From Hydractinia symbiolongicarpus (Eukaryota; Cnidaria; Hydrozoa; Anthoathecata; Hydractiniidae), in NCBI RefSeq assembly GCF_029227915.1, contig NC_079887.1:26721650-26785649 (forward strand): a stretch of DNA of 64,000 nucleotides, written 5' to 3'. The position numbers and the translations under genes are program-made. Shown here piece after piece: positions 24,216-36,351 of this stretch. The first letter of the stretch is position 1; each line of letters starts with the position of its first letter. Below the pieces are notes generated by a model. It did no database searches and was not told the origin of the DNA. It saw only the letters and a program-made list of their open reading frames with translations.

Positions 24216-27200
24216 ATGAGTTTACTCACAGGGTACTTTCTTTGTATACATACGACTTTGCGTGCCCAGCCCGGGATTTAGGGAAATCGCAGGTTTTCGT
24301 TTGCCGGCGATTAAACTTCTTTTATTCAGCGTCTCATCAAAAATGAAAACATTTTTAAAAACTACAAGTCTGATGCGTTTTAGTGGTGAAAAAATAATTT
24401 AAAAAATCGTTCTGGAAATGAGTTTACTCACAGGGTACTTTCTTTGTATACATTCGACTATGCGGGCCAAGCCCGGGATTTACGGGAAATCGCGGGTTTT
24501 CGTTTTCCGGCGATTAAACCTCTTTCATTAAGCGTCTCATCAAAAATGAAAACATTTTTGAAAACTACAAGTCTCATGCGTTTTAGTGGTGAAAAAGTAA
24601 TTTAAAAAATCGTTCGGGAAATGAGTTTACTCCCTGGGTACTTTCTTTGTATACTTTTGGCTATACGGGCCAAGCCGGGATTTACGGAAAATCGCGGGTT
24701 TTCGTTTGCCGGCGATTAAACTTCTTTTAATCAGCGTCTCATCAAAAATGAAAACATTTTTAAAAACTACAAGTCTTATGCGTTTTAGTGGTGAAAAAAT
24801 AAGTTAAAAAATCGTTCTGGAAATGAGTTTACTCACAGGGTACTTTCTTTGTATACATACGACTATGCGTGCCCAGCCCGGGATTTACGGGAAATCGCGG
24901 ATTTTCGTTTGCCGGCGATTAAACTTCTTTTATTCAGCGTCCCATCAAATATGAAAATATTTTTGAAAACTACAAGTCTCATGCGTTTAGTGGTAAAAAA
25001 ATAATATAAAAAATCGTTCGGGAAATGAGTTTACTCCCTGGGTACTTTCTTTGTATACTTTTGACTATACGGGCCAAGCCCGGGATTTACGGGAAATCTC
25101 GGGTTTTCGTTTGCCGGCGATTAAACTTCTTTTATTCAGTGTCTCATCAAAAATGAAAACATTTTTAAAAACTACAAGTCTTATGCGTTTTAGTGGTGAA
25201 AAAATAATTTAAAAAATCGTTCTGGAAATGAGTTTACTCCCTGGGTACTTTCTTTGTATACTTTTGACTATACGGGCAGAGTCCAGGATTTAGGGAAATC
25301 GCGGGTTTTCGTTTGCCGGCGATTAAACTGCTTTTATTCAGCGTCTCATCAAAAATGAAAACATTTTTAAAAACTACAAGTCTTATGCGTTTTAGTGGTG
25401 AAAAAATAATTTAAAAAATCGTTCTGGAAATGAGTTAACTCACAGGGTACCTTCTTTGTATACATTTGACTATACGTGCCAAGCCCGGGATTTACGGGAA
25501 ATCGCGGGTTTTCGTTTCCCGGCGATTAAACTGCTTTTATTCAGTGTCTCATCAAAAATGAAAAGATTCTTGAAAACTACAAGTCTCATGCGTTTTAGTG
25601 GTGAAATAATAATTTAAAAAATCGTTCTGGAAATGAGTTTACTCCCTGGGTACTTTCTTTGTATACTTTTGACTATACGGGCCGAGTCCAGGATTTACGG
25701 GAAATCGCAGGTTTTCGTTTGCCGGCGATTAAACTTCTTTTATTCAGCGTCTCATCAAAAATGAAAACATTTTTAAAAACTACAAGTCTTATGCGTTTAG
25801 TGGTAAAAAAATAATATAAAAAATCGTTCGGGAAATGAGTTTACTCCCTGGGTACTTTCTTTGTATACTTTTGACTATACGGGCCAAGCCCGGGATTTAC
25901 GGGAAATCTCGGGTTTTCGTTTGCCGGCGATTAAACTTCTTTTATTCAGCGTCTCATCAAAAATGAAAATATTTTTGAAAACTACAAGTCTCATGCGTTT
26001 TAGTGGTGAAAAAATAATTTAAAAAATCGTTCGGGAAATGAGTTTACTCCCTGGGTACTTTGTTCTATACTTTTGACTATACGGGCCAAGTCCGGGATTT
26101 ACGGGAAATCGCGGATTTTCGTTTGCCGGCGATTAAACTTCTTTTATTCAGCGTCCCATCAAATATGAAAATATTTTTGAAAACTACAAGTCTCATGCGT
26201 TTAGTGGTAAAAAAATAATATAAAAAATCGTTCGGGAAATGAGTTTACTCCCTGGGTACTTTCTTTGTATACTTTTGACTATATGGGCCAAGCCCGGGAT
26301 TTACGGGAAATCTCGGGTTTTCGTTTGCCGGCGATTAAACTTCTTTTATTCAGCGTCTCATCGAAAATGAAAACATTTTTAAAAACTACATGTCTTATGC
26401 GTTTAGTGGTAAAAAAATAATATAAAAAATCGTTCGGGAAATGAGTTTACTCCCTGGGTACTTTCTTTGTATACTTTTGACTATACGGGCCAAGCCCGGG
26501 ATTTACGGGAAATCTCGGGTTTTCGTTTGCCGGCGATTACACTTCTTTTATTCAGCGTCTCATCAAAAATGAAAACATTTTTGAAAACTACAAGTCTCAT
26601 GCGTTTTAGTGGTGAAAAAATAATTTAAAAAATCGTTCGCGAAATGAGTTTACTCCCTGGGTACTTTGTTCTATACTTTTGACTATACGGGCCGAGTCCG
26701 GGATTTACGGGAAATCGCGGATTTTCGTTTGCCGGCGATTAAACTTCTTTTATTCAGCGTCCCATCAAATATGAAAATATTTTTGAAAACTACAAGTCTC
26801 ATGCGTTTTAGTGGTGAAAAAATAATTTAAAAAATCGTTCGGGAAATGAGTTTACTCCCTGGGTACTTTGTTCTATACTTTTGACTATACGGGCCGAGTC
26901 CGGGATTTACGGGAAATCGCGGATTTTCGTTTGCCGGCGATTAAACTTCTTTTATTCAGCGTCCCATCAAATATGAATATATTTTTGAAAACTACAAGTC
27001 TCATGCGTTTAGTGGTAAAAAAATAATATAAAAAATCGTTCGGGAAATGAGTTTACTCCCTGGGTACTTTCTTTGTATACTTTTGACTATACGGGCCAAG
27101 CCCGGGATTTACGGGAAATCTCGGGTTTTCGTTTGCCGGCGATTAAACTTCTTTTATTCAGCGTCTCATCAAAAATGAAAATATTTTTGAAAACTACAAG

Positions 27201-28210
27201 TCTCATGCGTTTTAGTGGTGAAAAAATAATTTAAAAAATCGTTCGCGAAATGAGTTTACTCCCTTGGTACTTTGTTCTATACTTTTGACTATACGGGCCG
27301 AGTCCGGGATTTACGGGAAATCGCGGATTTTCGTTTGCCGGCGATTAAACTTCTTTTATTCAGCGTCCCATCAAATATGAAAATATTTTTGAAAACTACA
27401 AGTCTCATGCGTTTAGTGGTAAAAAAATAAAATAAAAAATCGTTCGGGAAATGAGTTTACTCACTGGGTACTTTCTTTGTATACTTTTGACTATACGGGC
27501 CAAGCCCGGGATTTACGGGAAATCTCGGGTTTTCGTTTGCCGGCGATTAAACTTCTTTTATTCAGCGTCTCATCAAAAATGAAAGCATTTTTAAAAACTA
27601 CAAGTCTTATGCGTTTTAGTGGTGAAAAAATAATTTAAAAAATCGTTCGGGAAATGAGTTTATTCCCTGGGTACTTTCTTTGTATACTTTTGACTATACG
27701 GGCCAAGCCCGGGATTTACGGGAAATCGCGGGTTTTCGTTTGCCGGCGATTAAACTTCTTTTATTCAGCGTCTCATCAAAAATGAAAACATTTTTGAAAA
27801 CTACAAGTCTCATGCGTTTTAGTGGTGAAAAAATAATTTAAAAAATCGTTCGGGAAATGAGTTTACTCCCTGGGTACTTTCTTGTATACTTTTGACTATA
27901 CGGGCCGAGTCCGGGATTTACGGGAAATCGCGGATTTTCGTTTACCGGCGATTAAACTTCTTTTATTCAGCGTCTCATCAAAAATGAAAACATTTTTAAA
28001 AACTACAAGTATCATGCGTTTTAGTGGTGAAAAAGTAATTTGAAAAATCGTTCGGGAAATGAGTTTACTCACAGGGTACTTTCTTTGTATACATTCGACT
28101 ATACGTGCCAAGCCCGGATTTAGGGAAATCGCAGGTTTTCGTTTGCCGGCGACTAAACTTCTTTTATTCAGCGTCTCATCAAAAATGAAAACATTTTTAA
28201 AAACTACAAG

Positions 28211-30061
28211 TCTCATGCGTTTTAGTGGTGAAAAAGTAATTTAAAAAATCGTTCGGGAAATGGGTTTACTCCCTGGGTACTTTCTTTGTATACTTTTGAC
28301 TATACGGGCCAAGCCGGGATTTACGGGAAATCGCGGGTTTTCGTTTACCGGCGATTAAACTTCTTTTATTCAGCGTCTCATCAAAAATGAAAACATTTTT
28401 AAAAACTACAAGTCTTATGCGTTTTAGTAGTGAAAAAATAATTTAAAAAATCGTTCTGGAAATGAGTTTACTCACAGGGTACTTTCTTTGTATACATACG
28501 ACTATGCGTGCCCAGCCCGGGATTCAGGGAAATCGCAGGTTTTCGTTTGCCGGCGATTAAACTTCTTTTATTCAGCGTCTCATCAAAAATGAAAACATTT
28601 TTAAAAACTACAAGTCTGATGCGTTTTAGTGGAGAAAAAGTAATTTAAAAAATCGTTCTGGAAATGAGTTTACTCACAGGGTACTTTCTTTGTATACATT
28701 CGACTATACGGGCCAAGCCCGGGATTTACGGGAAATAGCGGGTTTTCGTTTTCCGGCGATTAAACCTCTTTCATTAAGCGTCTCATCAAAAATGAAAACA
28801 TTTTTGAAAACTACAAGTCTCATGCGTTTTAGTGGTGAAAAAGTAATTTAAAAAATCGTTCGGGAAATGAGTTAACTCACAGGGTACTTTCTTTGTATAC
28901 ATTCGACTATACGTGCCAAGCCCGGGATTTACGGGAAATCGCGGGTTTTCGTTTGCCGGCGATTAAACTGCTTTTATTCAGCGTCTCATCAAAAATGAAA
29001 ACATTCTTGAAAACTACAAGTCTTATGCGTTTTAGTGGTGAAAAAATAATTTAAAAAATCGTTCTGGAAATGAGTTTACTCACAGGATACTTTCTTTGTA
29101 TACATTCGACTATACGGGCCAAGCCCGGGATTTACGGGAAATCGCGGGTTTTTGTTTGCCGGCGATTAAACTGCTTTTATTCAGCGTCTCATCAAAAATG
29201 AAAACATTCTTGAAAACTACAAGTCTTATGCGTTTTAGTGGTGAAAAAATAATTTAAAAAATCGTTCTGGAAATGAGTTTACTCACAGGATACTTTCTTT
29301 GTATACATTCGACTATACGGGCCAAGCCCGGGATTTACGGGAAATCGCGGGTTTTCGTTTGCCGGCGATTAAACTGCTTTTATTCAGCGTCTCATCAAAA
29401 ATGAAAACATTCTTGAAAACTACAAGTCTCATGCCTTTTAGTGGTGAAATAATAATTTAAAAAAACGTTTGAGAAATGAGTTTACTCCCTGGGTACTTTC
29501 TTTGTATACTTTTGACTATACGGGCCGAGTCCAGGATTTACGGGAAATCGCAGGTTTTCGTTTGCCGGCGATTAAACTTCTTTTATTCAGCGTCTCATCA
29601 AAAATGAAAACATTTTTAAAAACTACAAGTATCATGCGTTTTAGTGGGGAAAAAGTAATTTGAAAAATCGTTCGGGAAATGTGTTTACTCACAGGGTACT
29701 TTCTTTGTATACATTCGACTATACGTGCCAAGCCCGGATTTAGGGAAATCGCAGGTTTTCGTTTGCCGGCGACTAAACTTCTTTTATTCAGCGTCTCATC
29801 AAAAATGAAAACATTTTTAAAAACTACAAGTCTCATGCGTTTTAGTGGTGAAAAAGTAATTTAAAAAATCGTTCGGGAAATGGGTTTACTCCCTGGGTAC
29901 TTTCTTTGTATACTTTTGACTATACGGGCCAAGCCGGGATTTACGGGAAATCGCGGGTTTTCGTTTACCGGCGATTAAACTTCTTTTATTCAGCGTCTCA
30001 TCAAAAATGAAAACATTTTTAAAAACTACAAGTCTTATGCGTTTTAGTAGTGAAAAAATAA
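28211..30061 (+). repeat. Copy of 21130-22980 (offset 7,081 bp, 35 monomers)
   Basis: Anchors: ATGGGTTTACTCC at 21179 and 28260; GAAATAGCGGG at 21651 and 28732; the T-T-T-b-c-d run ending near 22980 and 30061. Small differences include GGGATTCAGGG here (28522) versus GGGATTTAGGG, and GGGTTTTTGTTTGCC at about 29146. Confidence 0.83.
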
Positions 30062-33000
30062 TTTAAAAAATCGTTCTGGAAATGAGTTTACTCACAGGGT
30101 ACTTTCTTTGTATACATACGACTTTGCGTGCCCAGCCCGGGATTTAGGGAAATCGCAGGTTTTCGTTTGCCGGCGATTAAACTTCTTTTATTCAGCGTCT
30201 CATCAAAAATGAAAACATTTTTAAAAATTACAAGTCTGATGCGTTTTAGTGGTGAAAAAATAATTTAAAAAATCGTTCTGGAAATGAGTTTACTCACAGG
30301 GTACTTTCTTTGTATACATTCGACTATGCGGGCCAAGCCCGGGATTTACGGGAAATCGCGGGTTTTCGTTTTCCGGCGATTAAACCTCTTTCATTAAGCG
30401 TCTCATCAAAAATGAAAACATTTTTGAAAACTACAAGTCTCATGCGTTTTAGTGGTGAAAAAGTAATTTAAAAAATCGTTCGGGAAATGAGTTTACTCCC
30501 TGGGTACTTTCTTTGTATACTTTTGGCTATACGGGCCAAGCCGGGATTTACGGAAAATCGCGGGTTTTCGTTTGCCGGCGATTAAACTTCTTTTAATCAG
30601 CGTCTCATCAAAAATGAAAACATTTTTAAAAACTACAAGTCTTATGCGTTTTAGTGGTGAAAAAATAATTTAAAAAATCGTTCTGGAAATGAGTTTACTC
30701 ACAGGGTACTTTCTTTGTATACATACGACTATGCGTGCCCAGCCCGGGATTTACGGGAAATCGCGGATTTTCGTTTGCCGGCGATTAAACTTCTTTTATT
30801 CAGCGTCCCATCAAATATGAAAATATTTTTGAAAACTACAAGTCTCATGCGTTTAGTGGTAAAAAAATAATATAAAAAATCGTTCGGGAAATGAGTTTAC
30901 TCCCTGGGTACTTTCTTTGTATACTTTTGACTATACGGGCCAAGCCCGGGATTTACGGGAAATCTCGGGTTTTCGTTTGCCGGCGATTAAACTGCTTTTA
31001 TTCAGCGTCTCATCAAAAATGAAAACATTTTTAAAAACTACAAGTCTTATGCGTTTTAGTGGTGAAAAAATAATTTAAAAAATCGTTCTGGAAATGAGTT
31101 AACTCACAGGGTACTTTCTTTGTATACATTTGACTATACGTGCCAAGCCCGGGATTTACGGGAAATCGCGGGTTTTCGTTTCCCGGCGATTAAACTTCTT
31201 TTATTCAGCGTCTCATCAAAAATGAAAACATTTTTAAAAACTACAAGTCTTATGCGTTTAGTGGTAAAAAAATAATATAAAAAATCGTTCGGGAAATGAG
31301 TTTACTCCCTGGGTACTTTCTTTGTATACTTTTGACTATACGGGCCAAGCCCGGGATTTACGGGAAATCTCGGGTTTTCGTTTGCCGGCGATTAAACTTC
31401 TTTTATTCAGCGTCTCATCAAAAATGAAAACATTTTTGAAAACTACAAGTCTCATGCGTTTTAGTGGTGAAAAAATAATTTAAAAAATCGTTCGGGAAAT
31501 GAGTTTACTCCCTGGGTACTTTCTTTGTATACTTTTGACTATATGGGCCAAGCCCGGGATTTACGGGAAATCTCGGGTTTTCGTTTGCCGGCGATTAAAC
31601 TTCTTTTATTCAGCGTCTCATCGAAAATGAAAACATTTTTAAAAACTACATGTCTTATGCGTTTAGTGGTAAAAAAATAATATAAAAAATCATTCGGGAA
31701 ATGAGTTTACTCCCTGGGTACTTTCTTTGTATACTTTTGACTATATGGGCCAAGCCCGGGATTTACGGGAAATCTCGGGTTTTCGTTTGCCGGCGATTAA
31801 ACTTCTTTTATTCAGCGTCTCATCGAAAATGAAAACATTTTTAAAAACTACATGTCTTATGCGTTTAGTGGTAAAAAAATAATATAAAAAATCGTTCGGG
31901 AAATGAGTTTACTCCCTGGGTACTTTCTTTGTATACTTTTGACTATACGGGCCAAGCCCGGGATTTACGGGAAATCTCGGGTTTTCGTTTGCCGGCGATT
32001 ACACTTCTTTTATTCAGCGTCTCATCAAAAATGAAAACATTTTTGAAAACTACAAGTCTCATGCGTTTTAGTGGTGAAAAAATAATTTAAAAAATCGTTC
32101 GCGAAATGAGTTTACTCCCTGGGTACTTTGTTCTATACTTTTGACTATACGGGCCGAGTCCGGGATTTACGGGAAATCGCGGATTTTCGTTTGCCGGCGA
32201 TTAAACTTCTTTTATTCAGCGTCCCATCAAATATGAAAATATTTTTGAAAACTACAAGTCTCATGCGTTTAGTGGTAAAAAAATAATATAAAAAATCGTT
32301 CGGGAAATGAGTTTACTCCCTGGGTACTTTCTTTGTGTACTTTTGACTATATGGGCCAAGGCCGGGATTTACGGGAAATCTCGGGTTTTCGTTTGCCGGC
32401 GATTAAACTTCTTTTATTCAGCGTCTCATCGAAAATGAAAACATTTTTAAAACTACATGTCTTATGCGTTTAATGGTAAAAAAATAATATAAAAAATCGT
32501 TCGGGAAATGAGTTTACTCCCTGGGTACTTTCTTTGTATACTTTTGACTATACGGGCCAAGCCCGGGATTTACGGGAAATCTCGGGTTTTCGTTTGCCGG
32601 CGATTAAACTTCTTTTATTCAGCGTCTCATCAAAAATGAAAACATTTTTGAAAACTACAAGTCTCATGCGTTTTAGTGGTGAAAAAATAATTTAAAAAAT
32701 CGTTCGCGAAATGAGTTTACTCCCTTGGTACTTTGTTCTATACTTTTGACTATACGGGCCGAGTCCGGGATTTACGGGAAATCGCGGATTTTCGTTTGCC
32801 GGCGATTAAACTTCTTTTATTCAGCGTCCCATCAAATATGAAAATATTTTTGAAAACTACAAGTCTCATGCGTTTAGTGGTAAAAAAATAATATAAAAAA
32901 TCGTTCGGGAAATGAGTTTACTCACTGGGTACTTTCTTTGTATACTTTTGACTATACGGGCCAAGCCCGGGATTTACGGGAAATCTCGGGTTTTCGTTTG

Positions 33001-33114
33001 CCGGCGATTAAACTTCTTTTATTCAGCGTCTCATCAAAAATGAAAGCATTTTTAAAAACTACAAGTCTTATGCGTTTTAGTGGTGAAAAAATAATTTAAA
33101 AAATCGTTCTGGAA
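29070..33114 (+). repeat. 4,045-bp 20-mer, copy 1
   Basis: Paired markers with copy 2: GGGTTTTTGTTTGCC at 29146 and 33191; CTTTGTGTAC at 32331 and 36376; CGCGAAATGA at 32705 and 36751. The offset shifts from 4,045 to 4,046 because this copy lacks one A near 32450 (TTTTTAAAACTAC versus TTTTTAAAAACTAC). I also see CCAAGGCCGGG here against CCAAGCCCGGG in copy 2. Otherwise the copies look almost identical. Confidence 0.92.
31499..31902 (+). repeat. Single-monomer tandem duplication (2 x 202 bp)
   Basis: Monomers 31499-31700 and 31701-31902 are neighbours sharing ACTATATGGGCC, ATCTCGGG, CTCATCGAAAATG and CTACATGTCTTATG. The pair is also present in the second 4,045-bp copy near 35.55-35.95 kb, so it predates that larger duplication. 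Confidence 0.85.
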
Positions 33115-36100
33115 ATGAGTTTACTCACAGGATACTTTCTTTGTATACATTCGACTATACGGGCCAAGCCCGGGATTTACGGGAAATCGCGGGTTTTTGT
33201 TTGCCGGCGATTAAACTGCTTTTATTCAGCGTCTCATCAAAAATGAAAACATTCTTGAAAACTACAAGTCTTATGCGTTTTAGTGGTGAAAAAATAATTT
33301 AAAAAATCGTTCTGGAAATGAGTTTACTCACAGGATACTTTCTTTGTATACATTCGACTATACGGGCCAAGCCCGGGATTTACGGGAAATCGCGGGTTTT
33401 CGTTTGCCGGCGATTAAACTGCTTTTATTCAGCGTCTCATCAAAAATGAAAACATTCTTGAAAACTACAAGTCTCATGCCTTTTAGTGGTGAAATAATAA
33501 TTTAAAAAAACGTTTGAGAAATGAGTTTACTCCCTGGGTACTTTCTTTGTATACTTTTGACTATACGGGCCGAGTCCAGGATTTACGGGAAATCGCAGGT
33601 TTTCGTTTGCCGGCGATTAAACTTCTTTTATTCAGCGTCTCATCAAAAATGAAAACATTTTTAAAAACTACAAGTATCATGCGTTTTAGTGGGGAAAAAG
33701 TAATTTGAAAAATCGTTCGGGAAATGTGTTTACTCACAGGGTACTTTCTTTGTATACATTCGACTATACGTGCCAAGCCCGGATTTAGGGAAATCGCAGG
33801 TTTTCGTTTGCCGGCGACTAAACTTCTTTTATTCAGCGTCTCATCAAAAATGAAAACATTTTTAAAAACTACAAGTCTCATGCGTTTTAGTGGTGAAAAA
33901 GTAATTTAAAAAATCGTTCGGGAAATGGGTTTACTCCCTGGGTACTTTCTTTGTATACTTTTGACTATACGGGCCAAGCCGGGATTTACGGGAAATCGCG
34001 GGTTTTCGTTTACCGGCGATTAAACTTCTTTTATTCAGCGTCTCATCAAAAATGAAAACATTTTTAAAAACTACAAGTCTTATGCGTTTTAGTAGTGAAA
34101 AAATAATTTAAAAAATCGTTCTGGAAATGAGTTTACTCACAGGGTACTTTCTTTGTATACATACGACTTTGCGTGCCCAGCCCGGGATTTAGGGAAATCG
34201 CAGGTTTTCGTTTGCCGGCGATTAAACTTCTTTTATTCAGCGTCTCATCAAAAATGAAAACATTTTTAAAAATTACAAGTCTGATGCGTTTTAGTGGTGA
34301 AAAAATAATTTAAAAAATCGTTCTGGAAATGAGTTTACTCACAGGGTACTTTCTTTGTATACATTCGACTATGCGGGCCAAGCCCGGGATTTACGGGAAA
34401 TCGCGGGTTTTCGTTTTCCGGCGATTAAACCTCTTTCATTAAGCGTCTCATCAAAAATGAAAACATTTTTGAAAACTACAAGTCTCATGCGTTTTAGTGG
34501 TGAAAAAGTAATTTAAAAAATCGTTCGGGAAATGAGTTTACTCCCTGGGTACTTTCTTTGTATACTTTTGGCTATACGGGCCAAGCCGGGATTTACGGAA
34601 AATCGCGGGTTTTCGTTTGCCGGCGATTAAACTTCTTTTAATCAGCGTCTCATCAAAAATGAAAACATTTTTAAAAACTACAAGTCTTATGCGTTTTAGT
34701 GGTGAAAAAATAATTTAAAAAATCGTTCTGGAAATGAGTTTACTCACAGGGTACTTTCTTTGTATACATACGACTATGCGTGCCCAGCCCGGGATTTACG
34801 GGAAATCGCGGATTTTCGTTTGCCGGCGATTAAACTTCTTTTATTCAGCGTCCCATCAAATATGAAAATATTTTTGAAAACTACAAGTCTCATGCGTTTA
34901 GTGGTAAAAAAATAATATAAAAAATCGTTCGGGAAATGAGTTTACTCCCTGGGTACTTTCTTTGTATACTTTTGACTATACGGGCCAAGCCCGGGATTTA
35001 CGGGAAATCTCGGGTTTTCGTTTGCCGGCGATTAAACTGCTTTTATTCAGCGTCTCATCAAAAATGAAAACATTTTTAAAAACTACAAGTCTTATGCGTT
35101 TTAGTGGTGAAAAAATAATTTAAAAAATCGTTCTGGAAATGAGTTAACTCACAGGGTACTTTCTTTGTATACATTTGACTATACGTGCCAAGCCCGGGAT
35201 TTACGGGAAATCGCGGGTTTTCGTTTCCCGGCGATTAAACTTCTTTTATTCAGCGTCTCATCAAAAATGAAAACATTTTTAAAAACTACAAGTCTTATGC
35301 GTTTAGTGGTAAAAAAATAATATAAAAAATCGTTCGGGAAATGAGTTTACTCCCTGGGTACTTTCTTTGTATACTTTTGACTATACGGGCCAAGCCCGGG
35401 ATTTACGGGAAATCTCGGGTTTTCGTTTGCCGGCGATTAAACTTCTTTTATTCAGCGTCTCATCAAAAATGAAAACATTTTTGAAAACTACAAGTCTCAT
35501 GCGTTTTAGTGGTGAAAAAATAATTTAAAAAATCGTTCGGGAAATGAGTTTACTCCCTGGGTACTTTCTTTGTATACTTTTGACTATATGGGCCAAGCCC
35601 GGGATTTACGGGAAATCTCGGGTTTTCGTTTGCCGGCGATTAAACTTCTTTTATTCAGCGTCTCATCGAAAATGAAAACATTTTTAAAAACTACATGTCT
35701 TATGCGTTTAGTGGTAAAAAAATAATATAAAAAATCATTCGGGAAATGAGTTTACTCCCTGGGTACTTTCTTTGTATACTTTTGACTATATGGGCCAAGC
35801 CCGGGATTTACGGGAAATCTCGGGTTTTCGTTTGCCGGCGATTAAACTTCTTTTATTCAGCGTCTCATCGAAAATGAAAACATTTTTAAAAACTACATGT
35901 CTTATGCGTTTAGTGGTAAAAAAATAATATAAAAAATCGTTCGGGAAATGAGTTTACTCCCTGGGTACTTTCTTTGTATACTTTTGACTATACGGGCCAA
36001 GCCCGGGATTTACGGGAAATCTCGGGTTTTCGTTTGCCGGCGATTACACTTCTTTTATTCAGCGTCTCATCAAAAATGAAAACATTTTTGAAAACTACAA

Positions 36101-36150
36101 GTCTCATGCGTTTTAGTGGTGAAAAAATAATTTAAAAAATCGTTCGCGAA

Positions 36151-36351
36151 ATGAGTTTACTCCCTGGGTACTTTGTTCTATACTTTTGACTATACGGGCC
36201 GAGTCCGGGATTTACGGGAAATCGCGGATTTTCGTTTGCCGGCGATTAAACTTCTTTTATTCAGCGTCCCATCAAATATGAAAATATTTTTGAAAACTAC
36301 AAGTCTCATGCGTTTAGTGGTAAAAAAATAATATAAAAAATCGTTCGGGAA
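36151..36351 (+). repeat. Representative V-class monomer (201 bp)
   Basis: V-class monomers carry GGGCCGAGTCCGGG, ATCGCGGATTTTCG (losing one GGG), GCGTCCCATCAAATATG, a matching AATATTTTTG, GCGTTTAGTGGTAAA (one T fewer) and AATATAAAAAATCG. The changes travel together as a haplotype across most of the monomer, so V is a real subfamily and not scattered point mutations. This copy also has the short CTTTGTTCTATAC form of the pyrimidine tract. In the right half of the window many V fronts are joined to S-type ends. Confidence 0.88.
36274..36289 (+). other. Re-registered dyad in V monomers (example)
   Basis: AAATAT, GAAA, ATATTT: six perfect pairs at the same place as the S-class dyad, made by two substitutions relative to S (A to T in the left arm, C to T in the right arm). 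Confidence 0.7.

Larger units (their letters stand above)
21786..29069 (+). repeat. Array region 4: stacked segmental duplications
   Basis: No gene is present. About 36 monomers. It opens with a 1,215-bp 6-mer duplication, continues as the second copy of 15312-18587, and from about 26.3 to 27.9 kb holds V and S monomers with ATCTCGGG and CGTTCGCGAAATG markers that recur near 32-33 and 36-37 kb. From about 28.2 kb it repeats 21.13-22.98 kb at an offset of 7,081 bp (35 monomers), for example GAAATAGCGGG at 21651 and 28732. Confidence 0.8.
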
